This document shows positions 53,694-63,924 of a stretch of 64,000 bases of DNA, piece by piece. The DNA is from Nitrincola sp. A-D6. GTDB taxonomy: Bacteria; Pseudomonadota; Gammaproteobacteria; Pseudomonadales; Balneatricaceae. Positions within the stretch are counted from its first letter, which is position 1; each line of letters starts with the position of its first letter. The notes beneath the pieces were generated by a model. It saw only the letters and a list, made by a program, of their open reading frames with translations. It was not told the origin of the DNA and searched no databases. The stretch is taken from contig NZ_JRLB01000010.1 of assembly GCF_000764495.1 (NCBI RefSeq), positions 17,814-81,813 of the forward strand, given 5' to 3'. The position numbers were made by a program, and so were the translations under genes.

Positions 53694-54746
53694 ATGAATC
53701 TGGCTATGCACAGCTTATGGCACACACTGGCTTTACCCGATCAGTTGAGCTTTGAAGAGGCGGGCATTATCGGGCCGTTTTCTGACCCGGCCAGTGACGG
53801 CTTGTTTACACCCCTGCTACACCAGCAGATGATCAGGGTCGAAGGCAAGGATGCTTTCAGCTTTTTACAGGGACAGCTCAGCTGTGACCTGCGTGATATC
53901 AGTACCGAGATGACCCGGCTCGGAGCGCACTGCAATATCAAAGGCCACATGCTTAGTCTGTTTCGGGTGATTCAGCCTGAAGAGAACATCTTCTGGCTCA
54001 GAGGCAGTCTAGACTTGAGTGAAAAGGCCCTGGCACAGTTAAAAAAATACATTATTTTTTCCAAAGCCACGGCTGAAATCGATAACGACCTGATTGGATT
54101 GGGCGTGCAGGGAAAAGCAGCAGCCACCCGGCTGAGCCAACTGTTTGATCTGCCTGAAGAGAGCTTACCCTCACAGCCCGGACAGGCTATTAGACTAGAG
54201 CAGATCAGTGTTGTCTGTGTGGGCGAGCAGCGCTTTGAGCTCTGGGCCGCAACGACGGCACTGGCCCCCCTGCTTACCCAGCTGCAACAGATGCTATCCC
54301 TGATGCCACTGCAGCAGTGGCTGCTGAGTGATATTCAGGCTGGCATTCCTGATCTACGCCAGGAAACCTCTGAAGCCTTTATTCCGCAGATGACTAACTT
54401 GCAGGAATTTGAAGGGATCAGCTTTCGCAAAGGCTGCTATACCGGACAAGAGATCATTACGCGTCTGCAGCACCGCGGCCAGTTAAAGCGCCCCATGTAC
54501 CTTGCGCGTGTGCATACGCAAAGCCTGCCCTTACCGGGTACCCCGCTACACTGTGAGAACAAGGATAACGTGGGTCAGGTGGTATTGGCAGCCGAAACTG
54601 GACAGGCAGGGGAATTTGAGTTGCTGGCGGTGATACTGAAAACACGCGCTGAAGAGGATTCAGTCATGCTACCGGATCAAAGCCCACTGCAACTGCTGGA
54701 ACTCCCCTACTCACTTGACGCCCGGCTGTTCGAAAGTAAGCGCTGA
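53694..54746 (+). CDS. ygfZ: tRNA-modifying/Fe-S-associated protein YgfZ
   Basis: Folate-binding GcvT-like protein that supports Fe-S enzymes such as MiaB. The signature is FRKGCYTGQEIITRLQHRG, with the reactive Cys; FLQGQLSCDLRDI and GAHCNIKGHMLSLFRV are also typical. Length about 350. Start is uncertain among ATG 53694, ATG 53706 and an upstream TTG at 53682. Its stop abuts the stop of the convergent ung with no gap. Confidence 0.92.
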   Translation: MNLAMHSLWHTLALPDQLSFEEAGIIGPFSDPASDGLFTPLLHQQMIRVEGKDAFSFLQGQLSCDLRDISTEMTRLGAHCNIKGHMLSLFRVIQPEENIFWLRGSLDLSEKALAQLKKYIIFSKATAEIDNDLIGLGVQGKAAATRLSQLFDLPEESLPSQPGQAIRLEQISVVCVGEQRFELWAATTALAPLLTQLQQMLSLMPLQQWLLSDIQAGIPDLRQETSEAFIPQMTNLQEFEGISFRKGCYTGQEIITRLQHRGQLKRPMYLARVHTQSLPLPGTPLHCENKDNVGQVVLAAETGQAGEFELLAVILKTRAEEDSVMLPDQSPLQLLELPYSLDARLFESKR

Positions 54747-55430
54747 TCAAATCTGAGCGGGTAGTTGCCAATTGATCGGCGTACGCCCTTGCTCAATCAG
54801 CCATTGATTGGCCTGACTGAAATGACGGCAGCCCAGAAATCCGCGATGTGCTGAAAGTGGTGACGGGTGCGGTGCTTTCAGAATCAGGTGACGCTGCTGA
54901 TCTATCCCGGCACCTTTTTTCTGGGCATAACTGCCCCAGAGCATAAACACCACCGAATCACACTGCTGATTAACCACCTCAATCACCTTGTCGGTGAAGG
55001 CCTCCCAGCCCTGCCCCTGATGGGCATTGGCTTGCCCCTGCTCAACTGTCAGCACGGCATTGAGCAGCAGCACCCCCTGAGACGCCCAACTGTCCAGAAA
55101 ACCGTGCCCAGGAGGTTGAATCCCCAGATCGGCCTGCAGTTCTTTGTAAATATTCTGTAGCGAAGGTGGAACACGCACGCCAGGCTTAACCGAGAAGCAC
55201 AAGCCATGTGCCTGCCCCGGTTGATGGTAAGGGTCCTGTCCGAGAATCACCACCCTCACCTGCTCCGGTGGCGTGGCCTCCAGGGCATGAAACCAATCGG
55301 ATGAGGGCGGAAAAATCACCTTATGCTGATCTTTTTCCGTCCGCAGAAACTGCTTCAATGCCTGCATATAGGGCTTTTGAAACTCGTCATCCAGATAGGG
55401 CTTCCAGCCCGGCGCGCGATCCAGTGCCAT
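54747..55430 (-). CDS. ung: uracil-DNA glycosylase
   Basis: Excises uracil from DNA. Motif A is [20 protein letters not shown] (catalytic Asp in GQDPYH) and the leucine-loop motif is [20 protein letters not shown]. Length 227, intact. It starts 3 bases after the lysS stop and so is probably transcribed with prfB-lysS. Confidence 0.96.
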   Translation of the reverse strand: MALDRAPGWKPYLDDEFQKPYMQALKQFLRTEKDQHKVIFPPSSDWFHALEATPPEQVRVVILGQDPYHQPGQAHGLCFSVKPGVRVPPSLQNIYKELQADLGIQPPGHGFLDSWASQGVLLLNAVLTVEQGQANAHQGQGWEAFTDKVIEVVNQQCDSVVFMLWGSYAQKKGAGIDQQRHLILKAPHPSPLSAHRGFLGCRHFSQANQWLIEQGRTPINWQLPAQI

Positions 55431-55433
55431 GAC

Positions 55434-56939
55434 CTAGCCGCGTGGCCGCATAGCGGGGAACAACACCACATCGCGGATAGACGGTGAATCCGTAAACAAC
55501 ATCACCAGACGGTCTATGCCGATGCCCTCACCTGCAGTGGGTGGCAGGCCATATTCCAGCGCGTTGATATAATCGGCATCGTAATGCATGGCTTCATCGT
55601 CACCGGCATCCTTTTCTGCCACTTGCCGACGAAAACGCTCAGCCTGATCTTCGGCATCGTTAAGCTCCGAGAAACCATTCGCCAACTCCCGACCACCGAC
55701 AAAAAACTCAAAACGGTCGGTAACATGGGGATTATGATCACTTAGGCGTGCCAGCGGGCTGACTTCAGTCGGGTATTCAGTGATAAAGGTTGGCTGATCC
55801 AGATGATGCTCGACAGTTTTATCGAAGATTTCCATCTGGATACGACCCAGACCCCAGTTGTCCATCAGATTGATATGCAAACGCTCAGCAATCTGGCGTG
55901 CGGCATGCTCATCAGCCAAAGCCTCAGGTTTGATATCCGGGTTGTAGTGCAAAATGGAGTCAAACACGCTGATGCGACGGAATGGCTGGCTCAAGTCATA
56001 TTCAAAGGCTTCCAGCACCTCGCCCTCTTCATTACGGATGGTATTGGTCAGGGTGGTGGTACCGAGAATATCCCGGGCCAAAGTGCGCAGCATATCTTCA
56101 GTCAAATCCATCAGATCATGGTAGTCGGCATAGGCCTGATAGAATTCAATCATGGTAAATTCGGGATTATGCCGGGTCGACAGGCCTTCATTACGGAAGT
56201 TACGGTTGATCTCGAACACCCGCTCAAAGCCACCCACAACCAGACGCTTCAGGTAGAGCTCCGGGGCGATACGCAGGTACATTTGCAGATCCAGCGCATT
56301 ATGATGGGTGACAAACGGACGCGCGGTAGCACCACCGGGAATACTGTGCAGCATGGGGGTTTCCGCTTCAATGAAGCGGCGTGCCGACAGATACTGGCGT
56401 ATACCGGAGACAATCTTTGAACGCACCTCAAACACCCGACGCGAATGCTCGTTGGTAATCAGATCGACATAGCGCTGACGGTAGCGCATTTCGGTATCCT
56501 GCAAGCCTTTATGCTTTTCCGGCAAGGGTCGCAGACTTTTGGTCAGTAGCTGATTTTCAGCCATATCCACATACAGATCGCCCTTGCCTGACTTATGCAG
56601 CACCCCGCGCACACCGATAATATCACCCAGATCCAGGGACTTGGCAAAAGGGCGTGCGGCTTTATTCACATACAGCTGAATCCGGCCACTCATATCCTGC
56701 AGCACCATAAACGCGCCACGATTGAGCATGACACGCCCAGCAACCGCTACCAGATTACCCTCTGCTTCCAGCGCTTCTTTGGTTTTATCACCATGCGCGG
56801 CCTGCAGGTCCGCAGCATAGCTGTCGCGTCTGAAGGTATTCGGAAACGCACCACCCTGCTGTTCACGTAACTGACGCAGTTTTTCACGGCGTTCAGCAAT
56901 CAGGCGGTTTTCATCTTGCGGTTGATTCACTTCGGACAT
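55434..56939 (-). CDS. lysS: lysyl-tRNA synthetase, class II
   Basis: Charges tRNA-Lys. OB-fold anticodon domain ([20 protein letters not shown]), then class II motifs: motif 1 region [17 protein letters not shown], motif 2 [20 protein letters not shown] and motif 3 [20 protein letters not shown]. Length 501 and intact. It follows prfB by 35 bases, the classical prfB-lysS pair. Confidence 0.97.
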   Translation of the reverse strand: MSEVNQPQDENRLIAERREKLRQLREQQGGAFPNTFRRDSYAADLQAAHGDKTKEALEAEGNLVAVAGRVMLNRGAFMVLQDMSGRIQLYVNKAARPFAKSLDLGDIIGVRGVLHKSGKGDLYVDMAENQLLTKSLRPLPEKHKGLQDTEMRYRQRYVDLITNEHSRRVFEVRSKIVSGIRQYLSARRFIEAETPMLHSIPGGATARPFVTHHNALDLQMYLRIAPELYLKRLVVGGFERVFEINRNFRNEGLSTRHNPEFTMIEFYQAYADYHDLMDLTEDMLRTLARDILGTTTLTNTIRNEEGEVLEAFEYDLSQPFRRISVFDSILHYNPDIKPEALADEHAARQIAERLHINLMDNWGLGRIQMEIFDKTVEHHLDQPTFITEYPTEVSPLARLSDHNPHVTDRFEFFVGGRELANGFSELNDAEDQAERFRRQVAEKDAGDDEAMHYDADYINALEYGLPPTAGEGIGIDRLVMLFTDSPSIRDVVLFPAMRPRG

Positions 56940-56974
56940 GAAGTTATTACCCTAATCTGTAAGTTTTCGATTAA

Positions 56975-58069
56975 TCAGAGGCCAGCTTTCAGGCTGGCTA
57001 CAATAAACTGATCCAGATCGCCATCCAGCACACGATCACAATTGGAAGTTTGTACATGGGTGCGCAGATCCTTGATACGCTGATCATCCAGCACATAAGA
57101 ACGTATCTGACTCCCCCAACCGATATCGGCTTTAGAATCTTCCAGTTCCTGAGCAGCGGCATTGCGTTTCAGCATTTCCATTTCATAGAGCTTTGAGCGC
57201 AACTGCTTCATACACACATCACGGTTCTGATGTTGTGAACGCGCCGACTGGCTTTGTACTACGATACCGGAGGGTTCGTGAGTAATACGCACGGCCGACT
57301 CTGTCCGGTTAACATGCTGACCACCGGCGCCCGATGCACGGTACACATCGACACGCAGATCCGCCGGGTTGATCTCTATATCGATATTGTCGTCTATTTC
57401 CGGTGCCACAAACACCGACGCAAAGGAGGTATGCCGGCGACCACCTGAATCGAAGGGTGACTTACGCACTAAACGGTGCACTCCGGTTTCGGTACGCAGC
57501 CAACCAAAGGCATACTCACCCTCAAAACGAATGGTGGCACTTTTGATACCAGCGACATCACCATCGGACACTTCAATCAGCTCAGTTTTGAAGCCTTTGT
57601 CTTCACCCCAACGCAGATACATGCGCAACATGATATTGGCCCAATCCTGGGCTTCAGTACCACCTGACCCAGACTGAATATCCACAAACGCATTATTGGC
57701 ATCGGCTTCACCGGAAAACATCCGCCGAAACTCCATATCATCGAGCTTCTTACCCAGCGCACTGACCTCAGCTTCAACTTCGGTTACAGTTTCCTGATCA
57801 TCTTCTTCAACAGCCAGATCCAGCAGATCACGTGCATCACCGATACCCGCCGTTAATTCATCCAGAGTTGCAACGGTCGTGCTGAGGCTGTTGCGTTCAC
57901 GACCTAACTGTTGAGCATTCTCCGGGTTACTCCAGATATCCGGACTCTCCAGTTCGCGTTCCACTTCCTCAAGACGCTCGCGCTTGCCATCGTAATCAAG
58001 ATAGCGTTTCAGCGTAGCGGTACGCTCAGCAAAGTCTTTAAGACTGTTAAGAATCGGATTGATTTCCAT
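56975..58069 (-). CDS. prfB: peptide chain release factor 2, without programmed frameshift
   Basis: Releases peptides at UGA and UAA. GGQ motif in [19 protein letters not shown]-type stop-recognition loop in [11 protein letters not shown]. Length 364. In most bacteria prfB has an in-frame CTT TGA C around codon 25 and an upstream AGGGGG that drive +1 frameshifting. Here the site reads TAT CTT GAT TAC, continuous in one frame, and the preceding bases are CTGAAACGC with no AGGGGG. The autoregulatory frameshift therefore appears absent, although a single lost T would produce the same CTTGA sequence. Confidence 0.95.
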   Translation of the reverse strand: MEINPILNSLKDFAERTATLKRYLDYDGKRERLEEVERELESPDIWSNPENAQQLGRERNSLSTTVATLDELTAGIGDARDLLDLAVEEDDQETVTEVEAEVSALGKKLDDMEFRRMFSGEADANNAFVDIQSGSGGTEAQDWANIMLRMYLRWGEDKGFKTELIEVSDGDVAGIKSATIRFEGEYAFGWLRTETGVHRLVRKSPFDSGGRRHTSFASVFVAPEIDDNIDIEINPADLRVDVYRASGAGGQHVNRTESAVRITHEPSGIVVQSQSARSQHQNRDVCMKQLRSKLYEMEMLKRNAAAQELEDSKADIGWGSQIRSYVLDDQRIKDLRTHVQTSNCDRVLDGDLDQFIVASLKAGL

Positions 58070-58174
58070 TTTATAACCTAGAACTCCGGCATTGGCAAAA
58101 AAGAGAGGTATTCTAACTGATATCGAGGATTGATTGAATGTTCTGAGCGGAGTTTAGCAAGGGGGGGTTAAACA

Positions 58175-58200
58175 AATGGAGCAGCCAAAGCTGCTCCATT
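58175..58200 (-). terminator. terminator downstream of cytochrome c' gene
   Basis: AATGGAGCAGC (58175-58185) and GCTGCTCCATT (58190-58200) form a perfect 11-base stem with a 4-base loop, 18 bases beyond the cytochrome stop. On the minus strand it is followed by TGTTTAAC. Confidence 0.7.
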
Positions 58201-58218
58201 AATCAGAAGTAAGCAACC

Positions 58219-58655
58219 TTAGTCCTCGCGGAAATTATCATGGCAACCTTTGCAGGTTTTACCCATCTCTCCGACGGCAGGGCGCAGCGCTTCCAGCGTT
58301 CCAACTTCGGCTGCAGACACCAGCTCAGCACTCACTTGCTGAAACTTTTCCATACCACCGCTGAACTGATCCCAGTTTGACCAGATATCCGCTTTGGCAT
58401 CACCGCCTTCAGTGCCTTCAGCAAACCCTTCCTCGGCCATATGACTCAGGCATTTACCTGGCGAGCATGGTGCAAGGCTGCATCCGCATCGAACGCCAAC
58501 TCTCCTTTGGCCATACCACCCAGGGGATCCATGTGCCATTTCACTACTTTGTAAACCGACTGACGATACTCGATGGATTTATCAGCATCAGCTACCACTG
58601 CACCTGCTGCAAACAACATGGATGTGGCTAATAAGGTCAGAGTAAGTTTTTTCAT
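58219..58655 (-). CDS. cytochrome c'/c556-type cytochrome (frameshifted as sequenced)
   Basis: Periplasmic monoheme cytochrome of about 145 residues with a four-helix-bundle pattern. Signal peptide residues 1-22 (LTLTLLATSMLFAAGAVVA). The heme motif is near the C-terminus, MGKTCKGCHDNFRED, as in class II cytochromes c. The frame breaks near 58449-58451 between HARQVNA and LSHMAEEGFAEG, needing one base. Electron-transfer or NO-binding roles are known in the family; the partner is unknown. Heme attachment would depend on the Ccm system encoded at 10.4-17.5 kb. Confidence 0.87.
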
Positions 58656-58734
58656 GATTCAATCCTTTCTTTCATTAACAGATTATAAATTTTATAGTCA
58701 CAGCATAAGAACGAACTAATATACAATTTTCAGT

Positions 58735-59264
58735 TTACTCTGCCTGAAAAGCAATGCAAACCTCAAGCAACCATTTTTCCAGGCGCTCTTCAGTCTGTCC
58801 GGACTGACCATCTTCGTCCAGCGCCAAACCTACAAACTGCTGACCATCATCCGTTAACGCTTTTGAGGCTTCAAAGTCATAACCTTCAACCGGCCAGTAG
58901 CCCTGCATCTCCGCACCAGCGCTACGTAACAGATCATGAAGCGCTCCCATAGCGTCCTGAAACCACTCGCCATAACCTATTTGATCACCCAATCCAAAAA
59001 GAGCAATCTTGACTCCACTGAGATCCATTTGCCCCAAAGCTTCCCAGTGCTGAGCCCAGTCCTCCTGAAGCTCACCAAAATCCCAGGTGGGGATCCCATG
59101 ATTATCTGCTTGTATGTCGGAATAGCAGCTAAACCCTCGGTTGCAATATCATGCAACCTGGCCCGATCAGCGAGCATCACCGCTATTCTCTCTGCCACCA
59201 GCTCCGTATTACCTGTCGTGCTGGCATAAAAAATCCCGACGGGCTGATCTGTTACCTGTATCAC
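58735..59264 (-). CDS. flavodoxin (frameshifted as sequenced)
   Basis: FMN-binding electron carrier. The phosphate loop is FYASTTGNTELVAERI; the flavin-contacting segments are IPTWDFGELQEDW (restored) and ALFGLGDQIGYGEWF. CCC at 59095-59097 appears to lack a C, which otherwise joins IIMG to IPTWDFGEL. Length about 176, as for long-chain flavodoxins. The GTG start at 59264 overlaps the stop of the phasin-like gene, so the two are coupled. Redox partner unknown. Confidence 0.88.
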
Positions 59265-59590
59265 GACTTATCAGTTGCCTTATTCATAGAACTACTCGCC
59301 AGTTTCTCCATGGAGCTACGCGCATCACTCAGTGCCTTCATGTTCTGCTCATTAGCCGCTCGCAGAGTTTGCTCCAACTCTTTAGCATAAGCCTGTTGCA
59401 GCTCAATCAAGTCTACCGGCGTTTTACACTTCTGCAGTTCAGCCGTCTGCTGCATAGTGGCCTCAAGGCATGCCTTGGTGCATTCCATTTGATGACGCGT
59501 CAGGTCTTCCAACATCCGTGTCTGGATATTCACCAGATCCTTGAAGGGCTCCATAGAATCTGTCATTTGTTTTGTCATATCCTGAAACAT
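59261..59590 (-). CDS. phasin-like small helical protein
   Basis: A 109-residue, highly helical, Gln/Glu/Ala-rich protein (DMTKQMTDSMEPFKDLVNIQ; ELQQAYAKELEQTLRAANEQ) resembling the phasin_2-type family of polyhydroxyalkanoate granule-associated proteins. No PHA synthesis gene lies in this window. The ATG at 59590 has AAGGAG upstream. The stop overlaps the flavodoxin start by 4 bases. Assignment rests on composition and helical pattern. Confidence 0.65.
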   Translation of the reverse strand: MFQDMTKQMTDSMEPFKDLVNIQTRMLEDLTRHQMECTKACLEATMQQTAELQKCKTPVDLIELQQAYAKELEQTLRAANEQNMKALSDARSSMEKLASSSMNKATDKS

Positions 59591-59729
59591 AGTTATTCTC
59601 CTTGGCAAAAAATGTTTGCTCTGTGTGTTACAGTTTAACGCTATTCTATATTTTTTTCATTCTGGCCAGGAACCTCATACAGGTTCCAAGATCCCAGTTT
59701 ACAACAAACCACTTCAACAGGAGTTGACC

Positions 59730-60122
59730 ATGCGCATCCTGCACACCATGTTACGCGTCGGCAATCTGGACAAGTCTCTACAATTTTACACAGATATTCT
59801 TGGCATGCAGCTGTTGCGCCAGAAAGATTACCCGGAAGGCCGCTTTACCCTGGCGTTTGTCGGCTATGGCGACGAAGCCAGCAATAGCGCGCTGGAATTA
59901 ACGTATAACTGGGATACTGAGCAGTACGATCTGGGTGAGGGTTATGGCCACATTGCGATAGAAGTGGATGATGTCTATGCCGCCTGCGATCAAATCAAAA
60001 GCAAAGGCGGTGAGGTTGTCAGAGAAGCCGGTCCGATGAAACATGGCAACAGCATTCTCGCATTTGTGCGTGATCCCGACGGTTATATGGTAGAACTGCT
60101 GAGCACCGGAAGAAAAGACTGA
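59730..60122 (+). CDS. gloA: lactoylglutathione lyase (glyoxalase I)
   Basis: Converts the methylglyoxal-glutathione hemithioacetal to S-lactoylglutathione. The four metal ligands known from E. coli GlxI fall at identical positions: H5, E56, H74 and E122. Length 130 is the short, Ni/Co-type class. The ATG at 59730 has AACAGGAG at 59716-59722, so the longer frame upstream is not used. It stands alone, divergent from the phasin-like gene. Confidence 0.96.
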   Translation: MRILHTMLRVGNLDKSLQFYTDILGMQLLRQKDYPEGRFTLAFVGYGDEASNSALELTYNWDTEQYDLGEGYGHIAIEVDDVYAACDQIKSKGGEVVREAGPMKHGNSILAFVRDPDGYMVELLSTGRKD

Positions 60123-60302
60123 CACTGATCAAACATCCAGAGTGCTGACAGTCTATTTTTTTGCTAATATTCGCAACAACTAGAGAAACCGATACACCCT
60201 GCCAGCAATCTGGCGGGAATTTGCTGCTTCTGAGAAGGTCTTATCCCTGCTGGTTAAGGCCATTTGCTATTTATCCCGGTCAAGACGAAAGGTTTAGTTT
60301 TA

Positions 60303-61103
60303 ATGAAAAAATCAACTTTCATTGCAGCAGCAGGACTCATGCTGACACTGCACATGGGGTCTGCCAGTGCTAACACACTTGAAGATGCCAGAAGTGCCAT
60401 TGAATCTCAGAACTATGCAGTAGCTCTTGAGCAGCTCCAGCCCATAGCCAGAGAGGGTAACCTGGACGCAAACAACCTGCTAGGACAGATGTATGAAAAT
60501 GGCTGGGGCGTTGAGGCTGATGAAGAAGAGGCGGCTCGTCTCTACCGCATTGGCGCCAACCAGGGCCACATGGACAGCATAACCAACTTACGTGCATTAC
60601 AAAATAAAGCGTTTGCGGTAGAGCTCAATCAACAATTACCATTGGCAGAAGCCGGAAATAGTGAAGCACAAAACCGGGTTGGAGAAATGCTGGAGTTTGG
60701 GCAGGGTATCGAGCGCGACAAGCACGAAGCCTTCATCTGGTACCAGCGCGCAGCCGATCAAGGCGAGGTTTCTGCCTGGCATAACCTGGGCCGCAGTTAT
60801 AACTTTGGTACAGGCGTAGATCAGGATTTTGAAATAGCTGAAGAATGGTATCGAAAAGCAGCTGATCGCGGCTACACTCAGGCATTATTTTTCCTTGGCA
60901 CACTTTATGCCACGGATCACGGCAATGATGACAGCTACAGCAGCGACATCATCGCTTACGCCTGGTTACACAATGCCGCCGAACTCGGTGACCAAACCGC
61001 ACGCCCGATAGCTGAACGCTTGTTACTCAAACTGAATAGCGATGAAATAGAAACAGCGAAACAGCTGGCCGAGCGCTATAAGGCCAAGTATATCAACCCC
61101 TAA
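60303..61103 (+). CDS. exported Sel1-repeat protein
   Basis: A 266-residue protein with a signal peptide (KKSTFIAAAGLMLTLHMGSA) and several Sel1-type repeats: LLGQMYENGWGVEADEEEAA, VGEMLEFGQGIERDKHEAFI, LGRSYNFGTGVDQDFEIAEE. These helical hairpins usually bind proteins. Ligand and pathway unknown. The ATG at 60303 directly starts the signal peptide; an earlier in-frame start is unlikely. Confidence 0.85.
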   Translation: MKKSTFIAAAGLMLTLHMGSASANTLEDARSAIESQNYAVALEQLQPIAREGNLDANNLLGQMYENGWGVEADEEEAARLYRIGANQGHMDSITNLRALQNKAFAVELNQQLPLAEAGNSEAQNRVGEMLEFGQGIERDKHEAFIWYQRAADQGEVSAWHNLGRSYNFGTGVDQDFEIAEEWYRKAADRGYTQALFFLGTLYATDHGNDDSYSSDIIAYAWLHNAAELGDQTARPIAERLLLKLNSDEIETAKQLAERYKAKYINP

Positions 61104-61122
61104 TTAACGTTTAGTAACTAAA

Positions 61123-61151
61123 GCGACCTTCCGTCCGGTCGGCAAGGTCGC
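61123..61151. terminator. hairpin after Sel1-repeat gene
   Basis: GCGACCTT (61123-61130) and AAGGTCGC (61144-61151) form an 8-base stem with CCG/CGG pairing in the loop, 20 bases beyond the stop. No T-tract, so termination is only possible. Confidence 0.45.
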
Positions 61152-61188
61152 TGGCAAACACCTATCAGCGCAATCAGGATTACACCCT

Positions 61189-61653
61189 ATGAACAGCCCG
61201 GTTCAACGAACCTTCCGAACTGACTATCCGGAAACACGACCCGCTTCCCTGATCAAACGCTTAATGGCCATGCTCTATGATTTCATGTTGATTCTGGCCA
61301 TCTGGGTGGTAACCGGTTTTGTGGCTGTTGCGCTCAATAATGGCGAGGCTGTGGAAGGTCCACTATTCAACAGCGCACTATTTTGCATTACATTCCTGTT
61401 CTTTGGCTTCTTTTGGACTCGTCTCGGACAAACATTGGGGATGCAGGCCTGGCGCCTGAGAGTGCAAACGCTGGATGGTTACCGACTGAGCTGGAGTCGT
61501 GCACTAATGCGCTTTATGCTGGCTATTATTTCCTTTGCTCCACTCGGACTCGGATATCTGTGGGTGCTATTCAGTGATGAAAAGCTCGCCTGGCATGATA
61601 AGCTTTCAGAAACCTGCATCGTGCAACTTCCCAAAACACCCCGTGATGACTAA
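61189..61653 (+). CDS. RDD-family membrane protein
   Basis: A 154-residue protein with three to four hydrophobic segments (FMLILAIWVVTGFVAVAL; SALFCITFLFFGFFWTR; FMLAIISFAPLGLGYLWVLF). SLIKRLMAMLYDFMLI holds the RDD-type motif (here R..A.LYD), and LGQTLGMQAWRLRV and DEKLAWHDKLSET are typical of the family. Function unknown; some members are thought to be transporters. It converges on lptG with 12 bases between stops, a common neighbourhood. Confidence 0.85.
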   Translation: MNSPVQRTFRTDYPETRPASLIKRLMAMLYDFMLILAIWVVTGFVAVALNNGEAVEGPLFNSALFCITFLFFGFFWTRLGQTLGMQAWRLRVQTLDGYRLSWSRALMRFMLAIISFAPLGLGYLWVLFSDEKLAWHDKLSETCIVQLPKTPRDD

Positions 61654-61665
61654 GGTTCTGATCAA

Positions 61666-62724
61666 TCAACCTGCACGCCGCAACAAATACCAACCTCCCA
61701 AGCCACATAGCAGAATGGGTAACAAGGTTGCTAATAAAGGCGGGAAACCATACACACTGCTAGCCGGACCCAACAGATCCTGGGTAAATTTGAACAGCAA
61801 CCCCAGAATCACCCCCGATACGATTCGCTGCCCTATAGGCACACTCCTTAGCGGCCCAAACACAAACGAGATTCCCGCCAGCACCAATGCCGCTATCGAC
61901 ACAGGTAGCAACAGTTTGGCCCAGAATGCCTGCAAATAGACGTCAGCACTGACGCCTTGCCCCTGCAGGTAACTGGCATACTCCCAAAGCCCGGTAATGG
62001 ACAGATCCACTGGCTCTACCACCACAATCGACAACAAGTCAGGTGTCAGACCACTGCTCCAGCGCTCTTGAGCCAGGGTTGCTGTTTGCGTATGCGCCTC
62101 ATAAAGGTGCGTTTCATTCACGTCGTTTAGCGTCCAGGCTCCGTCTTCAAATACACCACGCCGAGCAAAACTACTACGCTGCAGTTGCAGATCTGAAGTA
62201 AACTCATAGCGTGTAACACCATGAATAATTTCGCCACTTTCTACCGCATTGATAAAGATGAAAGTATTACCCTCTTTATGCCAGATACCACTTGCTGAGT
62301 AGGAGCCACCCCCCGCCATTGCGACGGCACGCACGCTCTGCGCACGCTGCTCAGTGAATGGCGCAATGAACTGCCCGAGTAGCAGTCCCAGCAACGCCAT
62401 CAGCAGGACCGGTTTAAATACCGTTAACAAAATACGACCAGTGGAAACACCCGCAGCCCGCATCACCGTCAACTCGCTTTGGGACGCTAATACCCCCAGT
62501 CCAATCATCACCCCAACCAGTGTTCCCAACGGAATATACTCATAGAGACGGCGCGGTAGAGTCCAGGCCACATAATGAACAGCACCACCCAGGGTGTAAT
62601 ATTCATTCATGTTATCCATCTGATCCAGAAAAGCGATCAGCAGATCCAATCCAAGAACCACCAACAACACAGCCAGTACCGATTGCATAACCTGCTTGAA
62701 GATATACTGATCTAATACCTTCAT
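61666..62724 (-). CDS. lptG: LPS export permease LptG
   Basis: Inner-membrane subunit of the LptB2FG extractor that moves lipopolysaccharide to the LptA bridge. YjgP/YjgQ fold: N-terminal helices (VLDQYIFKQVMQSVLAVLLV; YEYIPLGTLVGVMIGLGVLA), a periplasmic beta-jellyroll (about 130-260), then C-terminal helices (LLLPVSIAALVLAGISFVFG; GLLFKFTQDLLGPAS). Length 352. The ATG at 62724 overlaps the lptF stop (ATGA). Confidence 0.94.
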   Translation of the reverse strand: MKVLDQYIFKQVMQSVLAVLLVVLGLDLLIAFLDQMDNMNEYYTLGGAVHYVAWTLPRRLYEYIPLGTLVGVMIGLGVLASQSELTVMRAAGVSTGRILLTVFKPVLLMALLGLLLGQFIAPFTEQRAQSVRAVAMAGGGSYSASGIWHKEGNTFIFINAVESGEIIHGVTRYEFTSDLQLQRSSFARRGVFEDGAWTLNDVNETHLYEAHTQTATLAQERWSSGLTPDLLSIVVVEPVDLSITGLWEYASYLQGQGVSADVYLQAFWAKLLLPVSIAALVLAGISFVFGPLRSVPIGQRIVSGVILGLLFKFTQDLLGPASSVYGFPPLLATLLPILLCGLGGWYLLRRAG

Positions 62725-63827
62725 ACTGTTTTCCTCCCTGGTATCCAGCGCTTCAATGGCGCAAAGTAGCTGAACAGCCGGTGCCAATAGCGTCCTAAAT
62801 AGAGGAAGTTACCTGCAACAAACATGAACACAAGATGCACAAACCAGAGTATGACCGGAGACCCTCCCGACTCAACCTGAGAACGGGCTGTGGTAAGCAA
62901 AGCCATGTAAGCGAGGTATAGAAGGACCGATGGAATTAGTTTGGCAAAACGTCCCTGCCGGGGATTGGTATAACTGAGTGGAACAGCCAACAAGGTCACC
63001 ACAAGCACCAAGACTGGCAGAGAAAAACGCCAGTGTAAGGCAGCAAGGTCACGCCGTTCAGCTGAGGCCATTAACATACGCGTAGGCTTGGCATCCACTT
63101 CACGGATTTCAGCGGCCAACTCAGGTTCATCCAACTGCACACCGTATTCACTATAGCGAATCCGGCTCATTTCCGCTTCACCAGGACGACCATCAAAACG
63201 ATAGCCATTCAACAGCACCAGAAAACGTTGGTGCGCCTCCGGATACAAACGTCGCTCAGCTGACTCTGCAATAAGTACATTAGGACGACCATCTTCACCA
63301 CGCTGTGCGATAAACACCTGCTTCAACTGCTCACCTTCTAACGCTTCAGCATAGGTAACCTGACCAGACGACTGGGACAGAAAGCGCCCGGGTGTTACCA
63401 AATCCAACTCACTGCGCGCATCCTGGGCGGCTAATAGCTGATCTGCTTTATTCAATCCTAGTGGAGAGATCCAGGCACTCAACAGCAGCACCAGCAAGGA
63501 AACGACCAGCGCAGGCCCGAACACATAACTCAACAAACGATTGCCACTGAACCCAGTCGCTCGCAGAACCACCATTTCACTGTCAAGACACAAGCGGCCC
63601 AGCGCCAGCAAAATCCCCAGAAACAGCCCCAGCGGCAAGAGCAACTCAAGGAAACCCGGCATGCGGTAGAGCAGCACCAAAAATACAGCGCCTGCTTCTA
63701 ACTTCCCCGCTGCAGCATCAGTCAGGTATTTAATTAAGCGAGCGCTGGTAATGATAAGCATCAGTACGGCCGTCACAGCTAGCGTACTGACTAACACCTC
63801 ACGGGTGATGTAACGGAATATGATCAA
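62721..63827 (-). CDS. lptF: LPS export permease LptF
   Basis: Partner of LptG. Same fold: N-terminal helices (VLVSTLAVTAVLMLIITSAR; LLLPLGLFLGILLALGRLCL with the following DSEMVVLRATG coupling helix for LptB), a periplasmic domain (about 110-250), and C-terminal helices (VLVVTLLAVPLSYTNPRQGR). Length 368. It is divergent from pepA, the conserved gammaproteobacterial arrangement. Confidence 0.94.
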   Translation of the reverse strand: MIIFRYITREVLVSTLAVTAVLMLIITSARLIKYLTDAAAGKLEAGAVFLVLLYRMPGFLELLLPLGLFLGILLALGRLCLDSEMVVLRATGFSGNRLLSYVFGPALVVSLLVLLLSAWISPLGLNKADQLLAAQDARSELDLVTPGRFLSQSSGQVTYAEALEGEQLKQVFIAQRGEDGRPNVLIAESAERRLYPEAHQRFLVLLNGYRFDGRPGEAEMSRIRYSEYGVQLDEPELAAEIREVDAKPTRMLMASAERRDLAALHWRFSLPVLVLVVTLLAVPLSYTNPRQGRFAKLIPSVLLYLAYMALLTTARSQVESGGSPVILWFVHLVFMFVAGNFLYLGRYWHRLFSYFAPLKRWIPGRKTV

Positions 63828-63924
63828 CGCAGAATCCTGGTCGCGAACATGGTTTCGAACGATGGAAATAGTTTATAGTGGCATTATCTATCAATCGCTT
63901 TTGAATGTCTTCTCTGGAGCCAAC

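Noticed and set aside
59616..59729. N-terminal extension of glyoxalase I
   Set aside because: A good ribosome-binding site precedes the ATG at 59730, and metal-ligand numbering matches E. coli from that start.
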